From: an uncultured Lachnospiraceae bacterium | GTDB lineage: Bacteria > Bacillota > Clostridia > Lachnospirales > Lachnospiraceae | Length of the DNA: 64,000 nucleotides | Direction of reading: 5' to 3' | NCBI GenBank assembly: GCA_910587305.1 | Contig: CAJUKV010000004.1 | Coordinates: 63,220 to 127,219 of the forward strand | In this document: one piece after another, positions 24,902 through 32,832 of the stretch | How positions within the stretch are numbered: position 1 is the stretch's first letter | How the letters are laid out: the number at the start of each line of letters is the position of its first letter | Notes under the pieces: generated by a model | Seen by the model: only the letters and a program-made list of their open reading frames with translations | Told to the model about the DNA's origin: nothing | The model's database searches: none | Made by a program: the position numbers and the translations under genes

Positions 24902-25762
24902 ATGGCGTCGATAATTGACGGGAAAGCAATTTCCCTTGCAATAAAAGAGGAACTTAAGAAAAAGGTTCGGGAGCTTAAGGAAAAAGGGGTAAGGATTAAT
25001 CTGGCGGTGATTCAGGTGGGAGATAACCCGGCCTCCGCCGTTTATGTGCGGAACAAGAAAAAGGGCTGCGAATACATAGGGATTGGCTCTTTGTCTTATG
25101 AGCTGGATAAGGAAACAACACAGGAAGAACTTCTTGACCTGATAAGGGAACTAAACGCAAGGGAGGACGTAAACGGCATATTGGTACAGCTTCCGCTGCC
25201 GTCCCATATTGACGAAGATACGGTGATCAGGGCAATTGATCCGAAAAAGGATGTGGACGGCTTTCACCCGCAAAGCGTAGGGGCCCTTTGCATCGGCCAG
25301 CCGGGCTTTGTGTCCTGCACGCCGGCAGGGGTGATTCAGCTCCTGAAAAGAAGCGGCATTCAAATAGAAGGGAAGGAATGCGTGGTGCTTGGCAGAAGTA
25401 ATATTGTGGGAAAGCCCATGTCAATTCTGCTTCTGCGGGAAAATGCCACGGTTACCATTGCCCATTCCCGGACCAGGAATTTGAAGGAAGTGACAGGCAG
25501 AGCGGATATTTTGATTGCGGCGGTAGGCCGGCCTAAAATGATTACCAGGGACTATGTGAAAGCGGGCGCGGTGGTAATTGACGTAGGGATAAACAGAGAC
25601 GAAAATAATAAGCTGTGCGGAGATGTGGATTTTGATGATGTGGCGCCGATCTGCAGCGCCATTACGCCCGTTCCGGGAGGCGTGGGGCCTATGACGGTGG
25701 CCATGCTTCTTTACAATTGCGTTGCGTCCGTGACGATCGGGCAAAGCGGAGCTATTAGCTGA
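24902..25762 (+). CDS. folD: Methylenetetrahydrofolate dehydrogenase/cyclohydrolase
   Basis: 286 residues. Catalytic region YVRNKKKGCEYIGI with the conserved lysine, ILVQLPLPSHID, DVDGFHPQSVGAL, VVLGRSNIVGKPMS (NAD(P) loop) and ITPVPGGVGPMTVAML. It interconverts 10-formyl-THF and 5,10-methylene-THF. AAAGGAG (24888-24894) fixes the start at 24902. A downstream 5-formyl-THF cyclo-ligase at 45136 belongs to the same folate network. Confidence 0.96.
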   Translation: MASIIDGKAISLAIKEELKKKVRELKEKGVRINLAVIQVGDNPASAVYVRNKKKGCEYIGIGSLSYELDKETTQEELLDLIRELNAREDVNGILVQLPLPSHIDEDTVIRAIDPKKDVDGFHPQSVGALCIGQPGFVSCTPAGVIQLLKRSGIQIEGKECVVLGRSNIVGKPMSILLLRENATVTIAHSRTRNLKEVTGRADILIAAVGRPKMITRDYVKAGAVVIDVGINRDENNKLCGDVDFDDVAPICSAITPVPGGVGPMTVAMLLYNCVASVTIGQSGAIS

Positions 25763-25789
25763 GTCTAATCAGCCAAACGCATGGGATTT

Positions 25790-25908
25790 AAGTTTGGAAG
25801 CCAACTTCCGAACGCTTATAAGGATGAAAAAAGTTTGAAAGTAAATTTCCAAACTGCTTATTGATGGCAGTACCGCAAGCACGGCTTGGGGTATGCGGGA
25901 GTACAAAT
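25790..25908 (+). repeat. Family-1 palindromic repeat before zinc-ribbon/TPR gene
   Basis: A hairpin-only partial copy (GTTTGGAAG-ccaa-CTTCCGAAC, 25792-25813) followed by a fuller copy from 25831 (AGTTTGAAAG-taaa, TTTCCAAACT, then GGCAGTACCGCAAGC and GGGGTATGCGGGAGTA) ending 3 bp before the start codon. GGGAG (25897-25901) is the ribosome site of the next gene. Confidence 0.8.
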
Positions 25909-27480
25909 ATGAAGTGTAACAATTGTGGATATGAAATGGCGGAGGGCCATTTGTATTGTGAAAAGTGCGGGGCGGAAATCCGGATGGTGCCCGACTTTGA
26001 GCCGGAAATTGAAAATAGTATCACGGAAGCTTTATCCACAGTTGCTGAAGAAATAGAAGGAACTGCCTCCCCTTCGGAAACGGTGGATAAGGATCCTGCC
26101 AACAAAAATGACGCGATTATCCCAAAGGATATGATTATCCCAAAGGATATTTATAGCGCAAAGGATGTTGGCGGATTAAAAAATAACGATTATGAGGATG
26201 AGCGCGACTTACAGAAAAATAAATTATCCCGGTTTTTCTTTGAAAGAGAACAGAGAAAAGGCCGGCCTGCCATAAGACTTATCAGTTTTGCCGTAATCGC
26301 CCTGGCGGTTATCTTTGTTACGGTGACATTATACCACAGGTTTTCGGCTAACTATCAGATAGAGATGGCCAGGGAATATGCGCAGGAAGGCAATTACGAA
26401 GAGGCAATTGACTTTTTGGAAAAGGCAAGGATGCTGCAGGGGGACGCTTTTGAAATTGTTTTATTGGAAGCAGGTTATTATGAGCAAATGGGGGAAAAGC
26501 AAAAGGCGGTTGATGTGCTGATTAAAGCCCTCAGAAATAAACATCTTACCTATGAGGATGAAGCGAGGGCTTATGAAAATATAGTTGCAATCTTTGATGA
26601 GGAGGGGAGATATGAGGATATTGCCACGCTGCTTTCTTCCTGCGAAAATGAGGAGGTTGTCAATCATTTCCAGAAATATCTGGCTTTCGTACCGGAGTTT
26701 GGCAGTGAGTCCGGAAATTATGACGAGGTGATTTTGCTTACGATGAGCGCTAATACCGCCGGAAAGATTTATTATACCTTAGATGGCAGCAATCCGAATG
26801 AAAAAAGCGACGTTTATACCGCCCCCTTATTTTTAGAGTCCGGGGAATATCAGGTGGCGGCGATGTTTGTAAATGACTATGGAGTCAAAAGCGATATTGT
26901 CAGAAGCTGGTATATGATTAACCTGACGGCGCCAAAACCGCCGGAGGTATTTTTGGCGAGCGGAGATTATGATGTTCCTACCATGATTGAGGTGAGCGCC
27001 GGCGGAGCAGGAACGGTTTACTATACCATAGATGGAAGCAGCCCGGGTAAAGACAGCCTGCAATATACAGGGCCAATTACAATGCCTCTTGGAAAGTCGA
27101 ATTTTAAGTTTGTAACAATTTCCGAAGAAGGGGTTTCCAGTGAGGTGGTAAGCAGAAGTTTTGATTTCACTCTTAAAACGGATGTAACCGTGGGAAAAGC
27201 CGTAGACAATGTGGTACAAGCCCTCTATGCAAGGAAAGTGCTTACGGATTTGCAGGGGCATTCTACGGAAATTAAGGGAAAATTTGTATTTCAGTATGAC
27301 ACTATTGTGGAAATTCCTAATTTAGGTTATTATTATGTTTTAAGCGAATATGTTGACGGAGATAATGGCGTCCGAACCAAAACGGAACGGTTGTACGCCG
27401 TGGAGGTTTATACAGGGGCGCCCAATCGTCTGATTTATGATGAAAACGGTCAGATGGGGTTAATTCCTTTGACCGGTTGA
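25909..27480 (+). CDS. Zinc-ribbon, membrane-anchored TPR protein with chitobiase-like beta domains
   Basis: 523 residues. A four-cysteine zinc ribbon opens it (CNNCGY ... CEKCG, residues 3-22), followed by an acidic linker with a repeated IPKD unit, one membrane helix (about 121-143), TPR-like helices (about 150-260; EGNYEEAIDFLEKARML), two CHB_HEX_C-type beta domains (YYTLDGSNPN and YYTIDGSSPG) and a C-terminal beta-rich region. The helix places the ribbon inside and the TPR/beta part outside. Function unknown. The start at 25909 excludes a translated repeat copy that an upstream TTG would include. Confidence 0.82.
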   Translation: MKCNNCGYEMAEGHLYCEKCGAEIRMVPDFEPEIENSITEALSTVAEEIEGTASPSETVDKDPANKNDAIIPKDMIIPKDIYSAKDVGGLKNNDYEDERDLQKNKLSRFFFEREQRKGRPAIRLISFAVIALAVIFVTVTLYHRFSANYQIEMAREYAQEGNYEEAIDFLEKARMLQGDAFEIVLLEAGYYEQMGEKQKAVDVLIKALRNKHLTYEDEARAYENIVAIFDEEGRYEDIATLLSSCENEEVVNHFQKYLAFVPEFGSESGNYDEVILLTMSANTAGKIYYTLDGSNPNEKSDVYTAPLFLESGEYQVAAMFVNDYGVKSDIVRSWYMINLTAPKPPEVFLASGDYDVPTMIEVSAGGAGTVYYTIDGSSPGKDSLQYTGPITMPLGKSNFKFVTISEEGVSSEVVSRSFDFTLKTDVTVGKAVDNVVQALYARKVLTDLQGHSTEIKGKFVFQYDTIVEIPNLGYYYVLSEYVDGDNGVRTKTERLYAVEVYTGAPNRLIYDENGQMGLIPLTG

Positions 27481-27582
27481 GGGCTTAAAGCGCTCAGAAA
27501 GCCGTCGGGGATATGGCTGCTTTCTGTGATTGAAAGCCCATGGAAAAAATAAAATTTATCTAAAACAGGAAAGGAATCGGAA

Positions 27583-28470
27583 ATGTACAAGATTTTAGAA
27601 GCAAAAGAGCTTGCTGCCGGTATTTTCTATATGGTAGTGGAAGCAAAACGGGTGGCCAAAGCCTGCAAACCCGGACAGTTTGTGATCGTAAGGGCAGATG
27701 AAGATGGGGAGCGTATTCCGCTTACAATCTGCGATTATGACAGGGAAAAGGGAACAATAACAATTGTATTTCAGATTGTAGGGGCAGGTACACAAATAAT
27801 GTCGTCCTTAAAAGCAGGGGATGCATTTCATGATTTTGTAGGGCCCTTAGGCTGCCCTTCTGAGTTTGTATCGGAGGATTTGGAAACCTTAAAAAAGAAA
27901 AAAATGCTGTTTGTGGCAGGCGGTGTGGGCACAGCGCCTGTGTACCCCCAGGTAAAATGGCTTCATGAGAGAGGGATTGACGCGGATGTGATTGTAGGCG
28001 CAAAAACCAAAGATCTGCTTATTTTGGAAGAGGAGATGAAGGCCGTAGCCGGCAATTTGTACATAACCACAGACGACGGGTCTTATGGGAGGAGCGGCAT
28101 GGTGACACAGACCATCAGCGATTTGGTGGGAGAAGGAAAGCATTATGACGTCTGCGTTGCAATCGGCCCTATGATTATGATGAAATTTGTTTGTAAGCTT
28201 ACAAAGGAACTGAACCTTCCCACTATTGTCAGTTTAAATCCTATCATGGTGGATGGAACGGGAATGTGCGGCGCATGCAGGGTGACGGTAGGCGGCAAGG
28301 TGAAATTTGCCTGTGTGGACGGCCCTGAATTTGACGGACACCAGGTAAACTTTGATGAAGCAATGCAGCGTCAGCAGATTTACAAGACGGAGGAAGGCAG
28401 GGCATTCCTTAAGGCGAAGGAAGGGGATACTCATCATGGCGGATGTGGAAATTGCGGAGGTGACAAATAA
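27583..28470 (+). CDS. nfnA: NADH-dependent ferredoxin:NADP oxidoreductase, small subunit
   Basis: 295 residues of the ferredoxin-reductase type: PGQFVIVRADEDGERIPLTICDY (flavin site), FVAGGVGTAPVYPQ (NAD site) and a [2Fe-2S] cysteine set GMCGACRV ... KFACVDG, with an extra C-terminal CGNC. With the next gene it forms an NfnAB/SudBA-type complex that couples NADH, NADPH and ferredoxin by electron bifurcation in anaerobes. The stop codon shares one base with the next ATG (TAATG), typical for subunits made in equal amounts. GGAATCGG-type ribosome site upstream is moderate. Confidence 0.9.
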   Translation: MYKILEAKELAAGIFYMVVEAKRVAKACKPGQFVIVRADEDGERIPLTICDYDREKGTITIVFQIVGAGTQIMSSLKAGDAFHDFVGPLGCPSEFVSEDLETLKKKKMLFVAGGVGTAPVYPQVKWLHERGIDADVIVGAKTKDLLILEEEMKAVAGNLYITTDDGSYGRSGMVTQTISDLVGEGKHYDVCVAIGPMIMMKFVCKLTKELNLPTIVSLNPIMVDGTGMCGACRVTVGGKVKFACVDGPEFDGHQVNFDEAMQRQQIYKTEEGRAFLKAKEGDTHHGGCGNCGGDK

Positions 28471-29867
28471 TGGATGTATTAAAGAAGATTCCGGTAAGAG
28501 AGCAGGATCCAAAGGAGCGGGCGGCCAATTTTGAGGAGGTCTGTTTAGGATATAATAAAGAGGAGGCAATGGAAGAGGCGTCCAGATGTATTAACTGCAA
28601 AAATGCACAGTGCATCAAGGGATGCCCGGTGGCTATTGATATTCCCGGATTTATTGAAAAGATAAAAGAAGGAGATATCGAGTCGGCTTATCAGGTGATC
28701 AGCGAGTCGTCATCCCTTCCGGCAGTCTGCGGGCGCGTTTGTCCTCAGGAAAGCCAGTGTGAGGGAAAATGTATCAGAGGTATCAAGGGCGAGCCGGTGT
28801 CCATAGGAAAGTTAGAGCGCTTTGCAGCGGATTGGGCAAGTGAAAATGGGATTAAACCCCAGGGCGCAGATGAGAAAAACGGGAAAAAGGTCGCGGTAAT
28901 AGGTTCCGGACCGGCCGGGCTTACTTGCGCGGGGGACCTTGCAAAGATGGGCTATGACGTGACCATTTTTGAAGCCCTTCATGAACCGGGCGGCGTGCTG
29001 GTATATGGTATTCCGGAATTTCGTCTTCCCAAAGCAAAAGTGGTGGCGAAAGAAATTGAAAATGTAAGATCCCTTGGCGTAAAAATAGAGACAAATGTGG
29101 TGGTAGGGAAATCTGTTACCATTGATGAGCTTTTAGGGGAAGAAGGCTTTGACGCCGTGTTTATCGGTTCCGGAGCGGGGCTTCCCAAGTTCATGGGGAT
29201 CCCCGGCGAACAGGCAAACGGCGTTTTTTCCGCCAATGAATATCTGACCAGAAGCAATCTTATGAAAGCCTTTGACGAAGAGGCTTCCACACCGATCATG
29301 AGAGGCAAAAAAGTGGCGGTGGTAGGCGGCGGAAACGTGGCTATGGATGCCGCGAGAACTGCTCTGCGTTTGGGGGCGGAAGTACATATTGTATACAGGA
29401 GAAGCGAAGAAGAGCTGCCCGCCCGTGTGGAGGAAGTGCATCATGCCAAAGAAGAGGGAATCATCTTTAATCTTCTTACCAATCCGGTGGAGATTCTTGC
29501 AGACGAAAAAGGCTGGGTGCGTGGAATCAGGTGTATTAGAATGGAATTAGGAGAGCCCGATTCTTCAGGACGCAGACGTCCCATTGAAGTTCCCGGCTCC
29601 GAGTTTGAGATAGATGTGGATACGGTGATAATGTCTCTTGGAACATCACCTAATCCTCTTATTTCTTCCACTACGGAAGGATTAGAGGTGAATAAGTGGA
29701 AATGCATTATTGCGGATGAAGAATTTGGCAAGACCACAAAAGAGGGAGTTTATGCAGGCGGAGACGCCGTGACAGGCGCTGCAACCGTTATCCTTGCAAT
29801 GGGCGCAGGGCGAGCAGGGGCAAAAGGAATTGACGCATATTTGAGTAACTATGAAGCCAGGGACTGA
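28470..29867 (+). CDS. nfnB: NfnB / GltA-like flavoprotein, large subunit
   Basis: 465 residues. N-terminal Fe-S cysteines CINCKNAQCIKGCPVAI and CGRVCPQESQCEGKC, FAD loop IGSGPAGLTCAGDLA, FRLPKAKVV, NADP loop VVGGGNVAMDAARTALRLGA and a C-terminal GVYAGGDAVTGAATVILAMG. Often annotated glutamate synthase beta chain, but there is no large glutamate synthase gene here and the partner is NfnA, so NADPH:ferredoxin bifurcation is the better reading. Ribosome site GGAGG lies within the end of nfnA. Confidence 0.9.
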   Translation: MDVLKKIPVREQDPKERAANFEEVCLGYNKEEAMEEASRCINCKNAQCIKGCPVAIDIPGFIEKIKEGDIESAYQVISESSSLPAVCGRVCPQESQCEGKCIRGIKGEPVSIGKLERFAADWASENGIKPQGADEKNGKKVAVIGSGPAGLTCAGDLAKMGYDVTIFEALHEPGGVLVYGIPEFRLPKAKVVAKEIENVRSLGVKIETNVVVGKSVTIDELLGEEGFDAVFIGSGAGLPKFMGIPGEQANGVFSANEYLTRSNLMKAFDEEASTPIMRGKKVAVVGGGNVAMDAARTALRLGAEVHIVYRRSEEELPARVEEVHHAKEEGIIFNLLTNPVEILADEKGWVRGIRCIRMELGEPDSSGRRRPIEVPGSEFEIDVDTVIMSLGTSPNPLISSTTEGLEVNKWKCIIADEEFGKTTKEGVYAGGDAVTGAATVILAMGAGRAGAKGIDAYLSNYEARD

Positions 29868-29904
29868 GTAATTACTTATTTGGCAAAAGACGTCCGGTAA
29901 ACTA

Positions 29905-29932
29905 TTGCATGACTTTATAATGAATGTATAAT
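29905..29932 (+). promoter_or_regulatory. Promoter of a possible short transcript
   Basis: TTGCAT, 16 bp, TATAAT (29927-29932). Only about 75 bp separate the expected start from the terminator at 29975-30013. Confidence 0.45.
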
Positions 29933-29938
29933 CTCCGG

Positions 29939-30013
29939 TTTGGGACAAATCAGGAGGGATGAAACAGCGGTGGGAAGGTGTAAAGTCTGTAAAATGCGGC
30001 TTTACACCTTTTT
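29939..30013 (+). ncRNA. Candidate small RNA (or very short leader-peptide transcript)
   Basis: A promoter (29905-29932) and a strong terminator (29975-30013) define a predicted transcript of about 75 nt. It contains AGGAGGG followed at once by an 18-codon ORF (29959-30015, MKQRWEGVKSVKCGFTPF) that runs through the terminator; the spacing between AGGAGG and ATG is too short for good translation. The rest of the 354-bp gap 29868-30221 holds a family-1 repeat and AT-rich sequence. Confidence 0.35.
29975..30013 (+). terminator. Terminator downstream of nfnB
   Basis: Perfect 11-bp stem AAGGTGTAAAG / CTTTACACCTT followed by TTT. Confidence 0.8.
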
Positions 30014-30129
30014 AAGTCCGATCTTTGCTCACGAGGGAAGACGAAAGGCATTTGAAAATATAAAATAAGAAAATATTAATAATTTTTATAGGGGAAATTA
30101 AATTGTTTATTGTATAGTCATATAAAGAT

Positions 30130-30215
30130 CCTTTCAAACTATTTATTTGTGGCAGTATCGCAGGCTAAGCTTGGGATATCTGACAATGGGCTTTGCCTAT
30201 TGTATGCAGGAGGTT
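30130..30215 (+). repeat. Family-1 palindromic repeat before MORN gene
   Basis: Right part of the element: CTTTCAAACTATTTAT, then GGCAGTATCGCAGGC, AAGCTTGGGATAT, an 18-bp insertion, and TGTATGCAGGAGG. AGGAGG (30208-30213) is the ribosome site of the next gene. The left hairpin arm is missing. Confidence 0.68.
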
Positions 30216-30221
30216 TATGTT

Positions 30222-31304
30222 ATGAAAAAATTATTTGAGGAAGACGACAATGAATATTCGGGGATTGATAAAGCAAAGATTCTGGTAACCGTGCTTCCCT
30301 TTGTTCTTATTGTTATTATTCTTGCAATTACACTGATTGCAAATAGCATCAAAAAGCGAGGGGATGATTCTGATAACTTACAGCAAAATATCATGGAATA
30401 TGCCGATGAAAATCAGGATGCCCAGACAAAAGAATCCCCACAGCAGGTAAATTCGTCTTCCGTAGTAAATCAAAAGGATGATGCGGCCGTGGATACGTCT
30501 GGGCCTATGGCAGAGCCAACCGATAATACCGCAAACGAGGCGGACAATCAAGGCGATACGGAAGAAGATTTAACTCCGGACTCATCTCCAACGCCTTATC
30601 AGCAGGTTATGAAGGCGCAGAAGGATTACAGCAAGGTGGAGTTTCATGCGGAGGAACAACTGCAGGATATGATGGCGTATTGGAGCGATAACAACCAGAA
30701 GGCCATAAATGATCTTGTGTATTTAGATCATTACCTTGCCATGTCATGGAGTCTTAAGGGTACGAAAAACTTTTACTATTATGGCGACACCAATGGAAAT
30801 GGGCAGCCAAACGGAAAAGGCGTGGCCGTATATGCGGACAATCAATACTATTATGGCGATTGGGCGAACGGCGTAAGAAGCGGAAACGGAACCTGGATGC
30901 ATTTTCATATCCACCAGACGAAAAATATAAATGATATGTATACCTATCATCATTATACGGGAGGCTGGGCAAACGACCTTCCCCAGGGAGAAGGGTCAGA
31001 GCATTATGATTATGACATGAATCTGGTTACGGGCAACGAAGGATATGTGACAAACCGTATCGGGAGCTATGACGCGGGGCTTGTAAATGGAGAATTTTAC
31101 CTGATTACAATTTATGCGGACGACAGCACAAAAGAATGGAATGCCAAGGCTGATCACGGCGCATGGATTTACCAAAATGAAAATAAGGATAAAAAGGGAA
31201 ACAGGACGGTTTATGTGGAGATACAAGATCCCAATAATTATGTCTGGCTTCATCCAAAGAAAAATGTAGGGATAGGGGTTCCCTGCCTGATTGTCCCGGA
31301 ATAA
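30222..31304 (+). CDS. Membrane-anchored MORN-repeat protein
   Basis: 360 residues: a short acidic N-terminus, one membrane helix (about 23-44), a Ser/Asp/Pro-rich low-complexity linker (about 50-125), then an outer domain with MORN-type units (YYYGDTNGNGQPNGKGV; YYYGDWANGVRSGNGTW; YTGGWANDLPQGEGSEHY; IGSYDAGLVNGEFY). MORN repeats in bacteria are thought to bind lipids or act as scaffolds; no enzyme motif was found. Start 30222 follows AGGAGG at an 8-base gap; longer in-frame starts are inside the repeat. Confidence 0.8.
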   Translation: MKKLFEEDDNEYSGIDKAKILVTVLPFVLIVIILAITLIANSIKKRGDDSDNLQQNIMEYADENQDAQTKESPQQVNSSSVVNQKDDAAVDTSGPMAEPTDNTANEADNQGDTEEDLTPDSSPTPYQQVMKAQKDYSKVEFHAEEQLQDMMAYWSDNNQKAINDLVYLDHYLAMSWSLKGTKNFYYYGDTNGNGQPNGKGVAVYADNQYYYGDWANGVRSGNGTWMHFHIHQTKNINDMYTYHHYTGGWANDLPQGEGSEHYDYDMNLVTGNEGYVTNRIGSYDAGLVNGEFYLITIYADDSTKEWNAKADHGAWIYQNENKDKKGNRTVYVEIQDPNNYVWLHPKKNVGIGVPCLIVPE

Positions 31305-31389
31305 AATTAAGGATAGAAATAGATAAAACAGTGGAAACCTATGCCAATCCGTAGTAAAATAAACGAAGGGGTAAAAGGAGGTATAGGTC

Positions 31390-32157
31390 ATGGCATGGTG
31401 CCCAAGGTGCAAAAGCGAATATGTAGAGGGGATTACGGTATGTGCAGACTGCGGCTGTGAACTGGTGGACGAGCTTAAGAAGGATGAGCCTCTTGCGACT
31501 TCTGACAGCAAGGCAGCTGCCACTGCCTTAGCTTCACAGGAAACAAAGGAAGGTAATACACCTCATTTCGAAGATAAAACACTCCATTTTGAAGGCAATG
31601 TTGTGCATTCAGGGGAAGCGTTGGAAGGTCAGGATGATACCTTTTCTTTTGACGAGGAAGAAGAACCCTGCCGGTATCGACCGGTTTATATCAACAATGA
31701 GGAAAAGGCGGAGGAAAACAGAACTTCGGCCTATACGCTGCTGATGGTAGGGGGAGCGGGCATTGTGCTGGTGATGTTATTCTTCCTGGGGATAATTGAT
31801 ATTAGGGTATCCCTTATCAACAAATACATGATTACCGGCGTCATGGGGGTATTATTTGTTTTGTTCCTCATCATGGGAATTATCTCCATGAAGAACTTTA
31901 AGGTGTTGAAGAAAAAGGCTACCAGCGAAAATAACCTGACAAAAGAAGTGCAAAGCTGGTGTATGGAGAACCTGAAAAAGGATGCCATTGACAAGGCTCT
32001 GGGGTTGGACGGCCAGCCGGAGGAATTAAAGTATTTTCAACGGTTTGACTACATAAAAAAAGCGATTAAAAAGCAGTTTTTAAATTTGGACGAGGGATAT
32101 CTGGACAGGCTGATAGAGGAAACCTATTCAGGGATTTTTGAGGAAGACGAAGCCTGA
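31390..32157 (+). CDS. Zinc-ribbon membrane protein
   Basis: 255 residues. N-terminal ribbon CPRCKSEYVEG ... CADCGCEL (residues 4-26), an acidic linker, two membrane helices (about 117-135 and 143-162), and a cytosolic helical end (about 170-255). Both termini face the same side. No known function. AAAGGAGG precedes the start. Together with the ribbon/TPR and MORN genes it forms a group of small membrane proteins upstream of rlmH, three of whose four members are preceded by family-1 repeats. Confidence 0.75.
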   Translation: MAWCPRCKSEYVEGITVCADCGCELVDELKKDEPLATSDSKAAATALASQETKEGNTPHFEDKTLHFEGNVVHSGEALEGQDDTFSFDEEEEPCRYRPVYINNEEKAEENRTSAYTLLMVGGAGIVLVMLFFLGIIDIRVSLINKYMITGVMGVLFVLFLIMGIISMKNFKVLKKKATSENNLTKEVQSWCMENLKKDAIDKALGLDGQPEELKYFQRFDYIKKAIKKQFLNLDEGYLDRLIEETYSGIFEEDEA

Positions 32158-32161
32158 AATT

Positions 32162-32222
32162 TTTTGAACCATTTATTGGTGCGGTATCGCAAGCAAAGCT
32201 TGCGGCGTGCGGAGGGTATAGA
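32162..32222 (+). repeat. Family-1 palindromic repeat before rlmH
   Basis: TTTTGAACCATTTATTGGT, then GCGGTATCGCAAGC-aaa-GCTTGCGGCGTG and CGGAGGGTATA, ending 3 bp before the ATG. GGAGGG (32211-32216) is the rlmH ribosome site. The element fills nearly the whole gap from the previous stop codon (32157). Confidence 0.8.
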
Positions 32223-32702
32223 ATGAAGATTACCCTTATTTGTGTTGGTAAAATAAAAGAAGATTTCTATAGAAAGGCTGTTTCGGAATATGTTAAGCGC
32301 CTTGGCAGATATTGCAGGCTGGAGATAGTAGAGGTGGCGGATGAAAAGACGCCCGACCATACAAGTCCGGCCGAGGAGGAACTCATCAAAGAAAAGGAAG
32401 CGGCCCGCATTTTGAAATTCATAAAGGAGGACGCCTATATTTTTACCCTGGAAATTCAGGGGAAAAATCCCGATTCGGTATCCTTTGCAAATCAGTTAAA
32501 TCAATTGGCCATTCAGGGGAAAAGCCATATCATGTTTATTATAGGCGGTTCCCTTGGCCTTCATGAGAGCGTATCAAAAGTTGCCAATCAGGCGCTAAGC
32601 TTTTCCAATATGACTTTTCCACATCAATTAATGCGCGTTATTTTATTAGAACAGATATATAGAGGGTATCGGATTAATAAGGGCGAACCCTACCATAAGT
32701 AA
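32223..32702 (+). CDS. rlmH: 23S rRNA pseudouridine-1915 N3-methyltransferase
   Basis: 159 residues, the family length. MKITLICVGKIKE at the start, the SPOUT knot FIIGGSLGLHESV (SAM site) and the end EQIYRGYRINKGEPYHK are diagnostic. It methylates the pseudouridine in helix 69 of 23S rRNA on assembled 70S ribosomes. Its translation start is provided by a family-1 repeat. Confidence 0.97.
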   Translation: MKITLICVGKIKEDFYRKAVSEYVKRLGRYCRLEIVEVADEKTPDHTSPAEEELIKEKEAARILKFIKEDAYIFTLEIQGKNPDSVSFANQLNQLAIQGKSHIMFIIGGSLGLHESVSKVANQALSFSNMTFPHQLMRVILLEQIYRGYRINKGEPYHK

Positions 32703-32727
32703 TTCCGGAAGGCGGGTTTTACGCTTA

Positions 32728-32756
32728 TTGTAATTTGCCGGAAGGCTGTGTATAAT
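32728..32756 (+). promoter_or_regulatory. Promoter of Rpn-like nuclease gene
   Basis: TTGTAA, 17 bp, TATAAT; 77 bp before the start codon. Confidence 0.6.
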
Positions 32757-32832
32757 AAAAATAGATAGCAAAGTTTTTGAAAAATACAGAGTTTCCCGGC
32801 AGCGATTTATTTGAAAGAAAGCAGGTAAATAA

